DNA of 64,000 nucleotides from the NCBI RefSeq assembly GCF_035582795.1, contig NC_134366.1, positions 93,367,756 through 93,431,755 of the forward strand. The letters are read 5' to 3'. Both the position numbers and the translations under genes were made by a program. The notes under the pieces are model-generated. The model saw only the letters and a program-made list of their open reading frames with translations, was not told the DNA's origin and did not search any database. Of this stretch, positions 61,001-64,000 are shown piece by piece; positions within the stretch are counted from its first letter, which is position 1, and every line of letters starts with the position of its first letter. Source of the stretch: Mycteria americana. Lineage: Eukaryota > Chordata > Aves > Ciconiiformes > Ciconiidae.

Positions 61001-64000
61001 AAAGTAAAACTTACGTCTGATTAAAAACGTATCTCCAGTTGGTAAAACATCATAAAAAACTCTAGGTATAGTTGAGTTGTGTGTATTTAATATAGAACTG
61101 GTAGTAATTGTACAAGTGTGTTAAATACAGTTTTATTCACATAGAAATTCTAATGAAGCCAGCATGACTTCTGGCCCATTATGAAGAGTTTATGAAGGTT
61201 TTTGGAAGAAAACTGGCTGTCAGCTTGGCATTTGTAAAGTGCTCATAGGATTTGGTACTGGAGGTTAGAAGATAGCTTAAGGGATATGCATCATTTCTTT
61301 GCCCTTTTCTTATTCTATACACTCTGTAGTAAACGGCAGGTATTGAACTGATATTTCTTTGAGGAACTCTGCATCAGTTCCTTCTGGGGCCAGTCCAGCC
61401 TTACAATGGAGCCTTTTGACTCAAAGCCTTGTAACTTCAGTGGTACTAAAGCGTAACTAGCACAATGACATACAGGCTTGTGCTGAAGATGAAGGTGCAG
61501 TTGATAATGGTGGATAGTTATCTCAGTATTTTGATACTCAATATTTTGTAATTGGAAACTTTTATTGTTTAGCCAGGTTTAAATGCCTGGAAGCACTATG
61601 TTTATCATAATTCATGATGTGGATTATCTCTCGTAGCAGTCATCTCTCATTTACTTGTTTAATTAGCTGAAGTGATGATGATTTAACTTTGACATTTTCC
61701 CAAACTCCTGAGAACCAGAAAAATAATTCTGTTGCACACTCCTTAAGTGATATTCAAATCAAAGATACCTGAATTGAGTGTAGAATTTAATGTTAACATC
61801 ACCAATGTCATACATGTAAAAAAAATTGTCTCATAACTTCATTATTCAAGAATGAATTGAGTTACTGCTGTTCTTGTTATGTTGGGCCCTGGAGATCAGG
61901 TTTCAGTTGCTAGTGGTAGGGAAGAACAAGGGTACTGTATCCTAGTCTTAAAGGAGTATTTTACTTCCCACTGATTCCTAGGATTTTATTGACTGAAGAA
62001 TCACTTCATTAGAAAATACTGTAACTGATTTGACAAATTGAATATGATTAGCATACAATTCCTGGCAAGGCCTGTGGTTGCTAATGGGACTTGCTTTAGC
62101 ATAAATTTACCAGAAGTCATCTTTTTATTGAGGTGATGCAACCTGCTCCACTATGGAGTTCTTAATGTATTCTGACTAGTAGATGCTAAGAAATTGTATG
62201 TATGCTACGCATATAATGCTGAGAATCTTTCTTTGAACTTCTAATGTGTTTCAGGAAGTTCTTGCAGCTTTGGAGAGTTTTAGTTGTTACCACCATATAT
62301 GGCAGAGGGACAAGGAGGAAACCATTGATAAATTAATGATGGGAAACCCATTACTCTCTGAATTTGAATCTGAAATTCTGCATTTCCAAGACTTGGAGCT
62401 GAAAATCAACTCTGAGCCTGAATACATCTGTGTGGGAGCTATTGCACTGTACACTGGTAGAGTTCAGCTTTCCACTTCTCTCTGGAGACATATACTTTCT
62501 GACTCCTGTAGGAAGGAGAGATGGTGCTTAGTTTTGGATGGGTGAACTAGGTTAAAGATGGAAAGGAAAAAGAGAGAGAATTGCTGTTTTGGCTGTAAAT
62601 GCATGCAAACAAAACACTAACGCAACGGTATCTGCTCAGCTGGAATTTCTTCCCCCACCTGGATACTTCTGCTCACTTATGGGGTGGATGGTAGATGTTT
62701 GCCTATCCTTCTGACCCCCATAGGTACATATTTTATGGGAATAAGATGATATGTTTATGTTGCTTTTCTCCTTGCCTGGTTGCATGCAATGAGACAGCTG
62801 AAAAGCCTTCTATTTAACACAGTTAAGTGAAGCGTGCATGTTGTTTCTGATTCCCTTTTTGTCATGAAAGCCAGGCCTCACATCTTTACTTTTTTGTAGC
62901 TCAGGTTTCACATCACCTAACTAAATTTTGCTAAGCATTTTACACCAGTATAATAGAAAGGACAGTTGTGAACTATGATGGACTGTAAAAATGCATGCAG
63001 CTGATTTTGCAGGGGATGTCAAATCTGAGGAAGCAGAATGTTTTCTTCATTAGGAAAGAGTGTCAACCAAATGTCTTTGATTATATTGTAAGGCAAAGAA
63101 CTAGAGAAACAAGCTGGCTGTTGAAACTCAATGGAGGTGAGGTAGTTCTGATAATAAATAAATAAAGACCATCAGGTGTGAGAGCTAAGCATGGGAAGAG
63201 GGGCACTGTGTAAAAAGGAAGACACACAAATGAAATCTGCACAGGGAATGAATAGGTAACAGGGTTGAAATTATATCCAGCTAAAATTTTATGTAATGCT
63301 TGTGTTGGATTGATTTTTGACTCTTCTGTTGAGAACTGTGCAGAAGAAATTTGAATTTAAAGGCAGAGCTTTAGAGAAATGGACTGGATTGTTGCAAAAT
63401 TGGGCAGCAACTCAGCAAGACTGCAATTTTCTCTCTAAATGTTTGTCACTTGGTTCCACTGATGATACAGATAAAACTTATAAAAATTAAATAGTTGATG
63501 GACCATTTCGTTTCATTAAATGTCAGATCAAACTTTCTGTTTCTTCAGCTTCCATAATCAGACTCTTACTTTTTCCGCCCACATTATTTTTTTAAAGATT
63601 GATTTTTTAAAAGATTTTAGACTGAGATGAGAATATTAACCGATTTGTTAGTGATGTGTAGGACAGAAATGTGTATAATGATATATGAACAAGTTGAGAA
63701 GTGTGGAGTCCAGCCTCATCTTTCCAGCAGGAAAGATGGTACATTCTGAGAAGGAGGAAAGCAATCCTGAATTGCAAGCAATCCTATAAACCACTCAAAG
63801 GTGTCAACGTGATTTCATCTTCTCTGTACCTGGATGGTTAGACTGAAAAACCAGAACTGGGAGCGAAGAGAACACATACTGAAAAAAGATTAAAAGTACT
63901 TCTTAAAAAATATTTACAATATCTAAATATCTATTGATTGTTCAATGTTTTTAGCTGATCTGAAGCTAGCACTGACAGCAGAAACCAAAGCCTGGATGAC
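18991..64000 (+). CDS. DNAH5: Axonemal dynein heavy chain 5, 5' part (24 exons, 3' end outside window)
   Basis: This is the gamma-type heavy chain of the outer dynein arm, the ATP-driven motor that bends motile cilia and flagella. Coding segments join as 18991-19047, 23763-23897, 26182-26266, 29339-29499, 31171-31392, 31898-32035, 34732-34908, 35707-35820, 38354-38461, 39206-39328, 41197-41412, 44163-44270, 45007-45092, 45862-46183, 51360-51566, 53282-53453, 54729-54874, 57071-57233, 57810-58052, 58878-59068, 59151-59250, 60632-60768, 62255-62456 and 63955-64000. All introns are GT-AG, phases agree throughout, and no stop interrupts about 1219 residues. The content is the tail: dimerisation region (about 1-190), DHC_N1 (about 250-850) and a spacer. 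No AAA module or P-loop is reached. Family members are about 4600 residues, so about a quarter is here. Assignment to DNAH5 rather than DNAH8 rests on remembered human sequences and tail wording such as [18 protein letters not shown]. In humans DNAH5 loss causes primary ciliary dyskinesia. Confidence 0.93.
19048..23762 (+). other. DNAH5: DNAH5 intron 1
   Basis: 4.7 kb between the start exon and exon 2. It holds an (AT)n microsatellite at about 20300-20327 and a run of ten G near 20676-20685. No interspersed repeat or second gene was recognised. First introns often carry regulatory elements, but none can be named here. Confidence 0.7.
20300..20327. repeat. (TA)n microsatellite
   Basis: About ten TA units in a row followed by TTATATA. 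Simple-sequence repeat in DNAH5 intron 1, likely variable in length between individuals. Confidence 0.95.
23763..23897 (+). CDS. DNAH5: DNAH5 exon 2
   Basis: Codes residues 20-64 in phase 0 to phase 0, between a TTTATAACAG acceptor and a GTAATC donor. It contains [16 protein letters not shown] followed by a helix ending [10 protein letters not shown], which is close to the second exon of vertebrate DNAH5. It belongs to the N-terminal dimerisation region of the heavy-chain tail. Exactly 45 codons, no stops. Confidence 0.93.
24641..25064 (+). repeat. CR1 LINE 3' fragment (C-terminal ORF2 and 3' UTR)
   Basis: A sense-strand CR1 piece. The open stretch at 24562-24924 reads [35 protein letters not shown], then [12 protein letters not shown] and [15 protein letters not shown]. 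These are the decayed ends of CR1 ORF2 (usual forms: ERVQRRATKMI, EKRRLRGDLI, GARLFSVV, FFTVRVAEHWNRL). It is followed by a 3' UTR ending near TTTGTGATTCCATG, a degenerate form of the 8-bp tail. It is 5'-truncated and not a host gene. Confidence 0.85.
25378..25424. repeat. 21-bp direct repeat, 5-bp spacer
   Basis: The segments 25378-25398 and 25404-25424 are identical (beginning AGCCTGTTTTCTACTAGG). A short local duplication in DNAH5 intron 2. Confidence 0.95.
26182..26266 (+). CDS. DNAH5: DNAH5 exon 3
   Basis: Codes residues 65-92 plus the first base of codon 93, between a CAAACAG acceptor and a GTAAAG donor. The block [14 protein letters not shown] is a strong conserved signature of outer-arm gamma heavy chains. 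Its end, EATDT, starts a variable linker that continues in exon 4. It is too short to form a long ORF, but frame and splice phase fit both neighbours. Confidence 0.93.
26560..26965. other. Isolated GC-rich block in intron 3, unclassified
   Basis: About 400 bases of C-rich sequence between AT-rich flanks. Overlapping open frames occur on both strands (for example 26562-26903 + and 26465-26779 -), as expected from GC content, and none resembles a known protein. It ends with GGGTAAACAAG, a forkhead-type GTAAACA core. It could be an LTR or other repeat fragment, or a regulatory element. Confidence 0.35.
27659..27676. repeat. Poly-G run of 18
   Basis: Eighteen consecutive G on the coding strand of intron 3. 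It can form G-quadruplex structures in DNA or pre-mRNA, and is prone to length error in sequencing. Confidence 0.9.
29339..29499 (+). CDS. DNAH5: DNAH5 exon 4
   Basis: Codes residues 93-146, with a split first codon (G|AG) and a phase 0 end at GTAAGA. The first half is a variable, basic linker containing [11 protein letters not shown]. The second half, [12 protein letters not shown], is a conserved beta-strand-like block of the N-terminal domain. Human DNAH5 has a comparable lysine-rich stretch here, with a different sequence before it. Confidence 0.93.
29500..31170 (+). other. DNAH5: DNAH5 intron 4
   Basis: 1.7 kb, AT-rich, with short open frames of chance length only. Nothing recognised. 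Confidence 0.75.
31171..31392 (+). CDS. DNAH5: DNAH5 exon 5
   Basis: Codes residues 147-220 (74 codons, phase 0 at both ends) between TTCTTTTACAG and GTAGTA. It opens [10 protein letters not shown] and carries [17 protein letters not shown] and an [14 protein letters not shown] helix. It closes the dimerisation region and leads into DHC_N1. Confidence 0.95.
31393..31897 (+). other. DNAH5: DNAH5 intron 5
   Basis: 505 bases ending in a strong poly-T tract and a TTTTGTTTTAG acceptor. Nothing else recognised. Confidence 0.8.
31898..32035 (+). CDS. DNAH5: DNAH5 exon 6
   Basis: Codes residues 221-266 (46 codons, phase 0). The acceptor follows a long T tract (31871-31883) and the donor is GTGATA. 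Motifs are [11 protein letters not shown] and [11 protein letters not shown]. This is the start of the DHC_N1 region, which in outer-arm heavy chains packs as helical bundles that bind intermediate chains (knowledge of the family). Confidence 0.94.
32036..34731 (+). other. DNAH5: DNAH5 intron 6
   Basis: 2.7 kb. Holds an ancient CR1 3' UTR remnant on the minus strand at about 33490-33890. The 3' end has an unusually poor polypyrimidine tract before exon 7. Confidence 0.75.
33490..33890 (-). repeat. Ancient CR1-like 3' UTR remnant, minus strand
   Basis: On the minus strand the sequence runs through GACTGGACAAGTTTACATGG, then CTGCTTTTATACTGTTCCCC, AGCATCCACTTTTGCC and a GGACCTTTAATCCAAACC-like end. 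These are recognisable decayed forms of the 3' UTR of old amniote CR1 elements (usual ends AGCATCCACTTTTGGCCACT and GGACCTTTGGTCTGACCC). Open frames across it (33326-33676, 33673-33873 on -) are chance. Confidence 0.65.
34732..34908 (+). CDS. DNAH5: DNAH5 exon 7
   Basis: Codes residues 267-325 (59 codons, phase 0). Conserved blocks are [17 protein letters not shown] and [14 protein letters not shown], part of DHC_N1. The donor is GTTTCT. The acceptor is weak: the AG at 34730-34731 follows TGTATGATAAA with little pyrimidine. A second AG ten bases downstream (34740-34741) would shift the frame straight into a TGA, so 34732 is the start that keeps the protein. Confidence 0.93.
34909..35706 (+). 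other. DNAH5: DNAH5 intron 7
   Basis: 798 bases, AT-rich, ends in a good T-rich tract. Nothing recognised. Confidence 0.8.
35707..35820 (+). CDS. DNAH5: DNAH5 exon 8
   Basis: Codes residues 326-363 (38 codons, phase 0) between TTCTATTCTTAG and GTAAGC. The segment [16 protein letters not shown] is very close to vertebrate DNAH5 and lies within DHC_N1. No stop, no odd codon use. Confidence 0.95.
35821..38353 (+). other. DNAH5: DNAH5 intron 8
   Basis: 2.5 kb. Contains an A-run/G-run tract at about 36091-36111 and the GC-rich LTR at 37121-37862. No further exon is needed here by phase. Confidence 0.75.
37121..37862 (-). mobile_element. Solo LTR of an endogenous retrovirus, GC-rich family, antisense to DNAH5
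   Basis: The block opens TGTGGTGGGTTAACCTTGGC and ends near ...CCAAACA, giving TG...CA-type ends. Its body (GGCAAAACAGACTCAACTTG, GAGCGGTGCAGGAGGATGGG) recalls an LTR family common in neoavian genomes. No retroviral gene flanks it, so it is read as a solo LTR. Flanking 5-mers (GTGGG and ATGAG) match at 3 of 5 positions, so the target-site duplication is doubtful and the ends are approximate. Orientation is by comparison with the remembered family. Open frames inside (37315-37710, 37446-37976 on +) are byproducts of GC content. Confidence 0.6.
38354..38461 (+). CDS. DNAH5: DNAH5 exon 9
   Basis: Codes residues 364-399 (36 codons, phase 0) between TTTCTTTCCAG and [19 protein letters not shown] and [14 protein letters not shown] are conserved DHC_N1 blocks. 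It follows the intron that holds the large GC-rich LTR at 37.1-37.9 kb, and its own acceptor is intact about 490 bases after that insertion. Confidence 0.95.
38462..39205 (+). other. DNAH5: DNAH5 intron 9
   Basis: 744 bases with no repeat or gene recognised. Confidence 0.8.
39206..39328 (+). CDS. DNAH5: DNAH5 exon 10
   Basis: Codes residues 400-440 (41 codons, phase 0) between CTGCCTTTAG and GTAGGT. It contains [16 protein letters not shown] and IWNQP, both typical of DNAH5/DNAH8 tails, in DHC_N1. Confidence 0.95.
39329..41196 (+). other. DNAH5: DNAH5 intron 10
   Basis: 1.9 kb. Contains a minus-strand CR1 fragment at about 39846-40190, just after a T/C-rich tract (39779-39841). The rest is AT-rich. 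Confidence 0.75.
39846..40190 (-). repeat. CR1 LINE 3' fragment, minus strand
   Basis: On + the sequence reads as a reversed CR1 3' end: an ATAGGATCATAG tail, then CTTGGAAGGGTCCTCAGCAG, a GTTCAACCTTGTGCTC part, CACTGCTTGACTGTCC, and GCCCGTTGCCTCTAGGCCTC. This order (tail octamer, GGTTGGAA..GACCTC, TCCAACC, then C-terminal ORF2) is the standard one for avian CR1 inserted antisense. It is heavily 5'-truncated. Confidence 0.8.
41197..41412 (+). CDS. DNAH5: DNAH5 exon 11
   Basis: Codes residues 441-512 (72 codons, phase 0) between TTTGTTTTTAG and [24 protein letters not shown] is one of the best conserved stretches of the tail and helps separate axonemal gamma chains from other dyneins. The following helix reads [16 protein letters not shown]. 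Confidence 0.96.
41413..44162 (+). other. DNAH5: DNAH5 intron 11
   Basis: 2.7 kb. Contains a perfect inverted repeat at 42929-42954. The 95-codon open frame at 42747-43034 has no family resemblance and is taken as chance. No other element recognised. Confidence 0.7.
42929..42954. repeat. Perfect inverted repeat, 11-bp arms, 4-base loop
   Basis: TTCTCAGCAAC, spacer TTGG, GTTGCTGAGAA. The arms pair without mismatch and have mixed composition, unlike the AT palindromes elsewhere. It could be a hairpin in the pre-mRNA or a dimeric protein-binding site. The half-sites face the opposite way to a classical RFX X-box. Confidence 0.9.
44163..44270 (+). CDS. DNAH5: DNAH5 exon 12
   Basis: Codes residues 513-548 (36 codons, phase 0) between GAAACTGTTTAG and GTAGGT. 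It contains [18 protein letters not shown], a strongly conserved helical block of DHC_N1. Frame continues directly from exon 11 (KYE|TIVD). Confidence 0.95.
44271..45006 (+). other. DNAH5: DNAH5 intron 12
   Basis: 736 bases. A short stretch at about 44450-44500 (TTTCACAGAATAGACCAGAA, GGGCCTTGAGGGCCTCCAG) looks like a remnant of a reversed CR1 3' tail, but it is too short to be sure. Confidence 0.6.
45007..45092 (+). CDS. DNAH5: DNAH5 exon 13
   Basis: Codes residues 549-576 and two bases of an arginine codon (AG|A) completed by exon 14. Acceptor CTCTCCTTCAG, donor GTACTA. The sequence [15 protein letters not shown]...LSMLKKFER matches the DNAH5 tail. It is too short to form a long ORF, but it is required to join exons 12 and 14 in frame. 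Confidence 0.94.
45093..45861 (+). other. DNAH5: DNAH5 intron 13
   Basis: 769 bases, AT-rich. Nothing recognised. Confidence 0.8.
45862..46183 (+). CDS. DNAH5: DNAH5 exon 14
   Basis: The largest coding exon in the window, residues 577-684, between TTTCTAAGCAG and GTAAAC. It opens with [16 protein letters not shown] and carries [19 protein letters not shown], a hallmark of dynein heavy-chain tails, then LFHRIQEPM and [13 protein letters not shown]. The wording fits DNAH5 better than DNAH8. Part of DHC_N1. Confidence 0.96.
46832..47390 (-). mobile_element. Solo LTR of an endogenous retrovirus (copy 1), antisense, with 5-bp TSD
   Basis: 559 bases beginning TGTTGTGGGTTAACCC and ending CCCAATACA, flanked by identical 5-mers GAGCC at 46827-46831 and 47391-47395. 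TG...CA ends plus a 5-bp duplication fit LTR integration. The family order is shared with the copies at 49.1 and 52.4 kb (GGCAGCTAAGCATCACACAG; TGAGCATGATG; GAATATCCCTTTGGT; GAAGAAAATTAACTCC). No retroviral coding sequence is attached. Relative to its own direction it lies on the minus strand. Confidence 0.85.
49080..49641 (-). mobile_element. Solo LTR of an endogenous retrovirus (copy 2), antisense, with 5-bp TSD
   Basis: 562 bases beginning TGTTGTGGTTTAGCCC and ending ACCAGGACA, flanked by identical CTACT at 49075-49079 and 49642-49646. On the minus strand it keeps a TATATAAAC box (49377-49385 on +) and an ATTAAA poly(A) signal near 49210, so it is the best preserved of the set. An AAT microsatellite lies at about 49225-49244. 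No internal viral gene is present. The class is probably ERV-L-like from the 5-bp duplication (inference). Confidence 0.88.
49889..49907. repeat. Poly-C run of 19
   Basis: Nineteen consecutive C on the + strand in DNAH5 intron 14. Can form an i-motif, or a G-quadruplex on the other strand. Its length is uncertain in any assembly. Confidence 0.9.
51360..51566 (+). CDS. DNAH5: DNAH5 exon 15
   Basis: Codes residues 685-753 (69 codons, phase 0) between TTTCCTGCAG and GTGGGT. It holds [19 protein letters not shown] and the block [16 protein letters not shown]. Human DNAH5 has ETECMAQM here where DNAH8 has ETKCMIKM (from memory), which supports the DNAH5 call. It follows a 5.2-kb intron with two LTRs. 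Confidence 0.95.
52447..53029 (-). mobile_element. Solo LTR of an endogenous retrovirus (copy 3), antisense
   Basis: 583 bases beginning TGTTGTGGTTTAACTCC and ending ACCAGTACA, of the same family as the two LTRs in intron 14. The flanks ATGCA (52442-52446) and ATCTA (53030-53034) match at 3 of 5 positions, so its target-site duplication has decayed. The TATA box position reads CTTTTATTTTTGAGC on +, so the promoter core is lost. No viral gene attached. Confidence 0.82.
53227..53254. repeat. 14-bp tandem duplication near exon 16 acceptor
   Basis: AGTGTATATTAACT occurs twice head to tail, 27-55 bases before exon 16. The second copy runs into AACTAATGC, a branch-point-like sequence, so the duplication may have doubled a branch site. 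Confidence 0.95.
53282..53453 (+). CDS. DNAH5: DNAH5 exon 16
   Basis: Codes residues 754-810 plus one base of codon 811, between GTTTATTTCAG and GTGAGT. It starts [10 protein letters not shown]; this Met pair is internal, not a start. [12 protein letters not shown] is a conserved DHC_N1 block. A 14-bp tandem duplication lies in the branch-point zone just upstream (53227-53254). Confidence 0.95.
53454..54728 (+). other. DNAH5: DNAH5 intron 16
   Basis: 1.3 kb, AT-rich. Nothing recognised beyond the splice signals. Confidence 0.8.
54729..54874 (+). CDS. DNAH5: DNAH5 exon 17
   Basis: Codes residues 811-859 with a split first codon (G|CT) and a phase 0 end at GTTATT. Contains [17 protein letters not shown] and [17 protein letters not shown], near-identical in layout to human DNAH5. 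This is the end of DHC_N1. Confidence 0.95.
54875..57070 (+). other. DNAH5: DNAH5 intron 17
   Basis: 2.2 kb, AT-rich, only chance open frames. Nothing recognised. Confidence 0.8.
57071..57233 (+). CDS. DNAH5: DNAH5 exon 18
   Basis: Codes residues 860-913 plus one base. It joins exon 17 as [26 protein letters not shown] is conserved, after which the sequence becomes charged and unconserved ([19 protein letters not shown]). The donor is GTAAGA. This is the start of a variable spacer between DHC_N1 and later tail helices. Confidence 0.92.
57234..57809 (+). other. DNAH5: DNAH5 intron 18
   Basis: 576 bases. An AT-rich stretch at about 57673-57740 repeats GAATATAATACTAATA-like units imperfectly. 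Nothing else recognised. Confidence 0.8.
57810..58052 (+). CDS. DNAH5: DNAH5 exon 19
   Basis: Codes residues 914-994 plus one base, between ATGTTTTAG and GTAGCC. The first 30 residues are a polar, likely disordered spacer. A basic run KRKR at 942-945 is followed by [18 protein letters not shown], which resumes conserved helices ([18 protein letters not shown]). The spacer differs strongly from human DNAH5 in my memory, while the flanks match. Confidence 0.93.
58053..58877 (+). other. DNAH5: DNAH5 intron 19
   Basis: 825 bases ending in a long T tract before exon 20. Nothing recognised. Confidence 0.8.
58878..59068 (+). CDS. DNAH5: DNAH5 exon 20
   Basis: Codes residues 995-1058 with a split first codon (G|AA) and a phase 0 end at GTTTGT. 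The acceptor follows a long T tract. [18 protein letters not shown] is shared by DNAH5 and DNAH8 and marks this stretch of the tail. The exon is separated from exon 21 by only 82 bases. Confidence 0.95.
59151..59250 (+). CDS. DNAH5: DNAH5 exon 21
   Basis: Codes residues 1059-1091 plus one base, between TTTCTTCCCCAG and GTAATG. A basic start (KKMLERR) is followed by an acidic, serine-rich run [11 protein letters not shown] at 1071-1081. Human DNAH5 keeps an acidic DSDSD cluster at this place in my memory. Such runs fit casein kinase 2 sites, though no phosphorylation can be claimed from sequence. Confidence 0.92.
59251..60631 (+). other. DNAH5: DNAH5 intron 21
   Basis: 1.4 kb, AT-rich. Nothing recognised. 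Open frames on either strand here are chance. Confidence 0.8.
60632..60768 (+). CDS. DNAH5: DNAH5 exon 22
   Basis: Codes residues 1092-1137 with a split first codon (G|AT) and a phase 0 end at GTAAGA. The first 15 residues are variable, then [19 protein letters not shown] is conserved with DNAH5. The acceptor TGCCTTTATAG is adequate. Confidence 0.94.
60769..62254 (+). other. DNAH5: DNAH5 intron 22
   Basis: 1.5 kb, AT-rich. Nothing recognised. Confidence 0.8.
62255..62456 (+). CDS. DNAH5: DNAH5 exon 23
   Basis: Codes residues 1138-1204 plus one base, between TGTGTTTCAG and [24 protein letters not shown] and [14 protein letters not shown] are conserved blocks. The open frame runs past the donor to a TGA at 62542, but the protein family continues as ALYT|ADLKLAL in the next exon, so the splice at 62456 is preferred. 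Confidence 0.95.
62457..63954 (+). other. DNAH5: DNAH5 intron 23
   Basis: 1.5 kb, AT-rich. Nothing recognised. The frame of exon 23 stays open 86 bases into it before a TGA. Confidence 0.8.
63955..64000 (+). CDS. DNAH5: DNAH5 exon 24 (cut by window edge)
   Basis: The last 46 bases of the window code [15 protein letters not shown] and continue past the edge. The acceptor is ATGTTTTTAG and the first codon is split (G|CT) with exon 23. This matches the next exon of vertebrate DNAH5. The donor is not visible. Confidence 0.92.

Noticed and set aside
18991..64000. DNAH8 rather than DNAH5
   Set aside because: The paralogues are similar, but tail blocks in exons 11, 14, 15 and 17 and the short N-terminus agree with DNAH5. 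DNAH8, as I recall it, differs at ETDCMAHM and nearby. An alignment to both would be decisive.
1..64000. CRISPR arrays, operons, tRNA/rRNA genes, phage or plasmid features
   Set aside because: None seen. The window is vertebrate nuclear DNA, and the only repeat arrays are short microsatellites and transposon remnants.

Overview
The window reads as nuclear DNA from a bird, most likely a non-galliform (neoavian) species. The evidence is long AT-rich introns with GT-AG splice sites, several CR1 LINE fragments, short ERV-type LTRs of a kind I know from neoavian genomes, and no mammalian SINEs. The species call is inference. The repeat families were recognised by eye, not by a database search.

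One protein-coding gene is present: the 5' part of an axonemal dynein heavy chain, read as DNAH5, on the + strand. I could chain 24 coding exons from an ATG at 18991 to the window edge at 64000. Every junction is GT-AG, all phases agree, and the joined frame has no stop over 3659 coding bases (about 1219 residues). This covers the N-terminal dimerisation region, the DHC_N1 tail region and the spacer after it. The linker, AAA+ motor ring, stalk and microtubule-binding domain lie beyond the right edge. Wording in the tail (for example residues in exons 11, 14 and 15) fits DNAH5 better than its paralogue DNAH8. The product would be the gamma-type heavy chain of the outer dynein arm of motile cilia.

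Layout: 1-18990 is intergenic upstream DNA. It holds a slightly GC-richer patch at 1.78-2.40 kb with a 13-bp RFX/X-box-like palindrome, a CR1 3' tail at 5.8 kb, an ancient CR1 on the minus strand at about 11.3-13.1 kb, and a decayed chicken-type CR1 ORF2 on the + strand at about 16.06-17.88 kb. The DNAH5 start exon (57 nt) stands alone at 18991-19047 and exon 2 follows 4.7 kb later. Introns carry further CR1 fragments at 24.6, 33.5 and 39.8 kb. They also carry four LTR-only insertions at 37.1, 46.8, 49.1 and 52.4 kb, all antisense to the gene. Two of these have perfect 5-bp target-site duplications.

I found no tRNA, rRNA, CRISPR array or second gene, and nothing that amounts to an undescribed system. 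The points most worth a second look are the isolated start exon with its ambiguous ATG, the X-box-like site upstream, the antisense LTR cluster, the weak exon 7 acceptor with a competing AG, and the fast-changing charged linker in exons 18-21.
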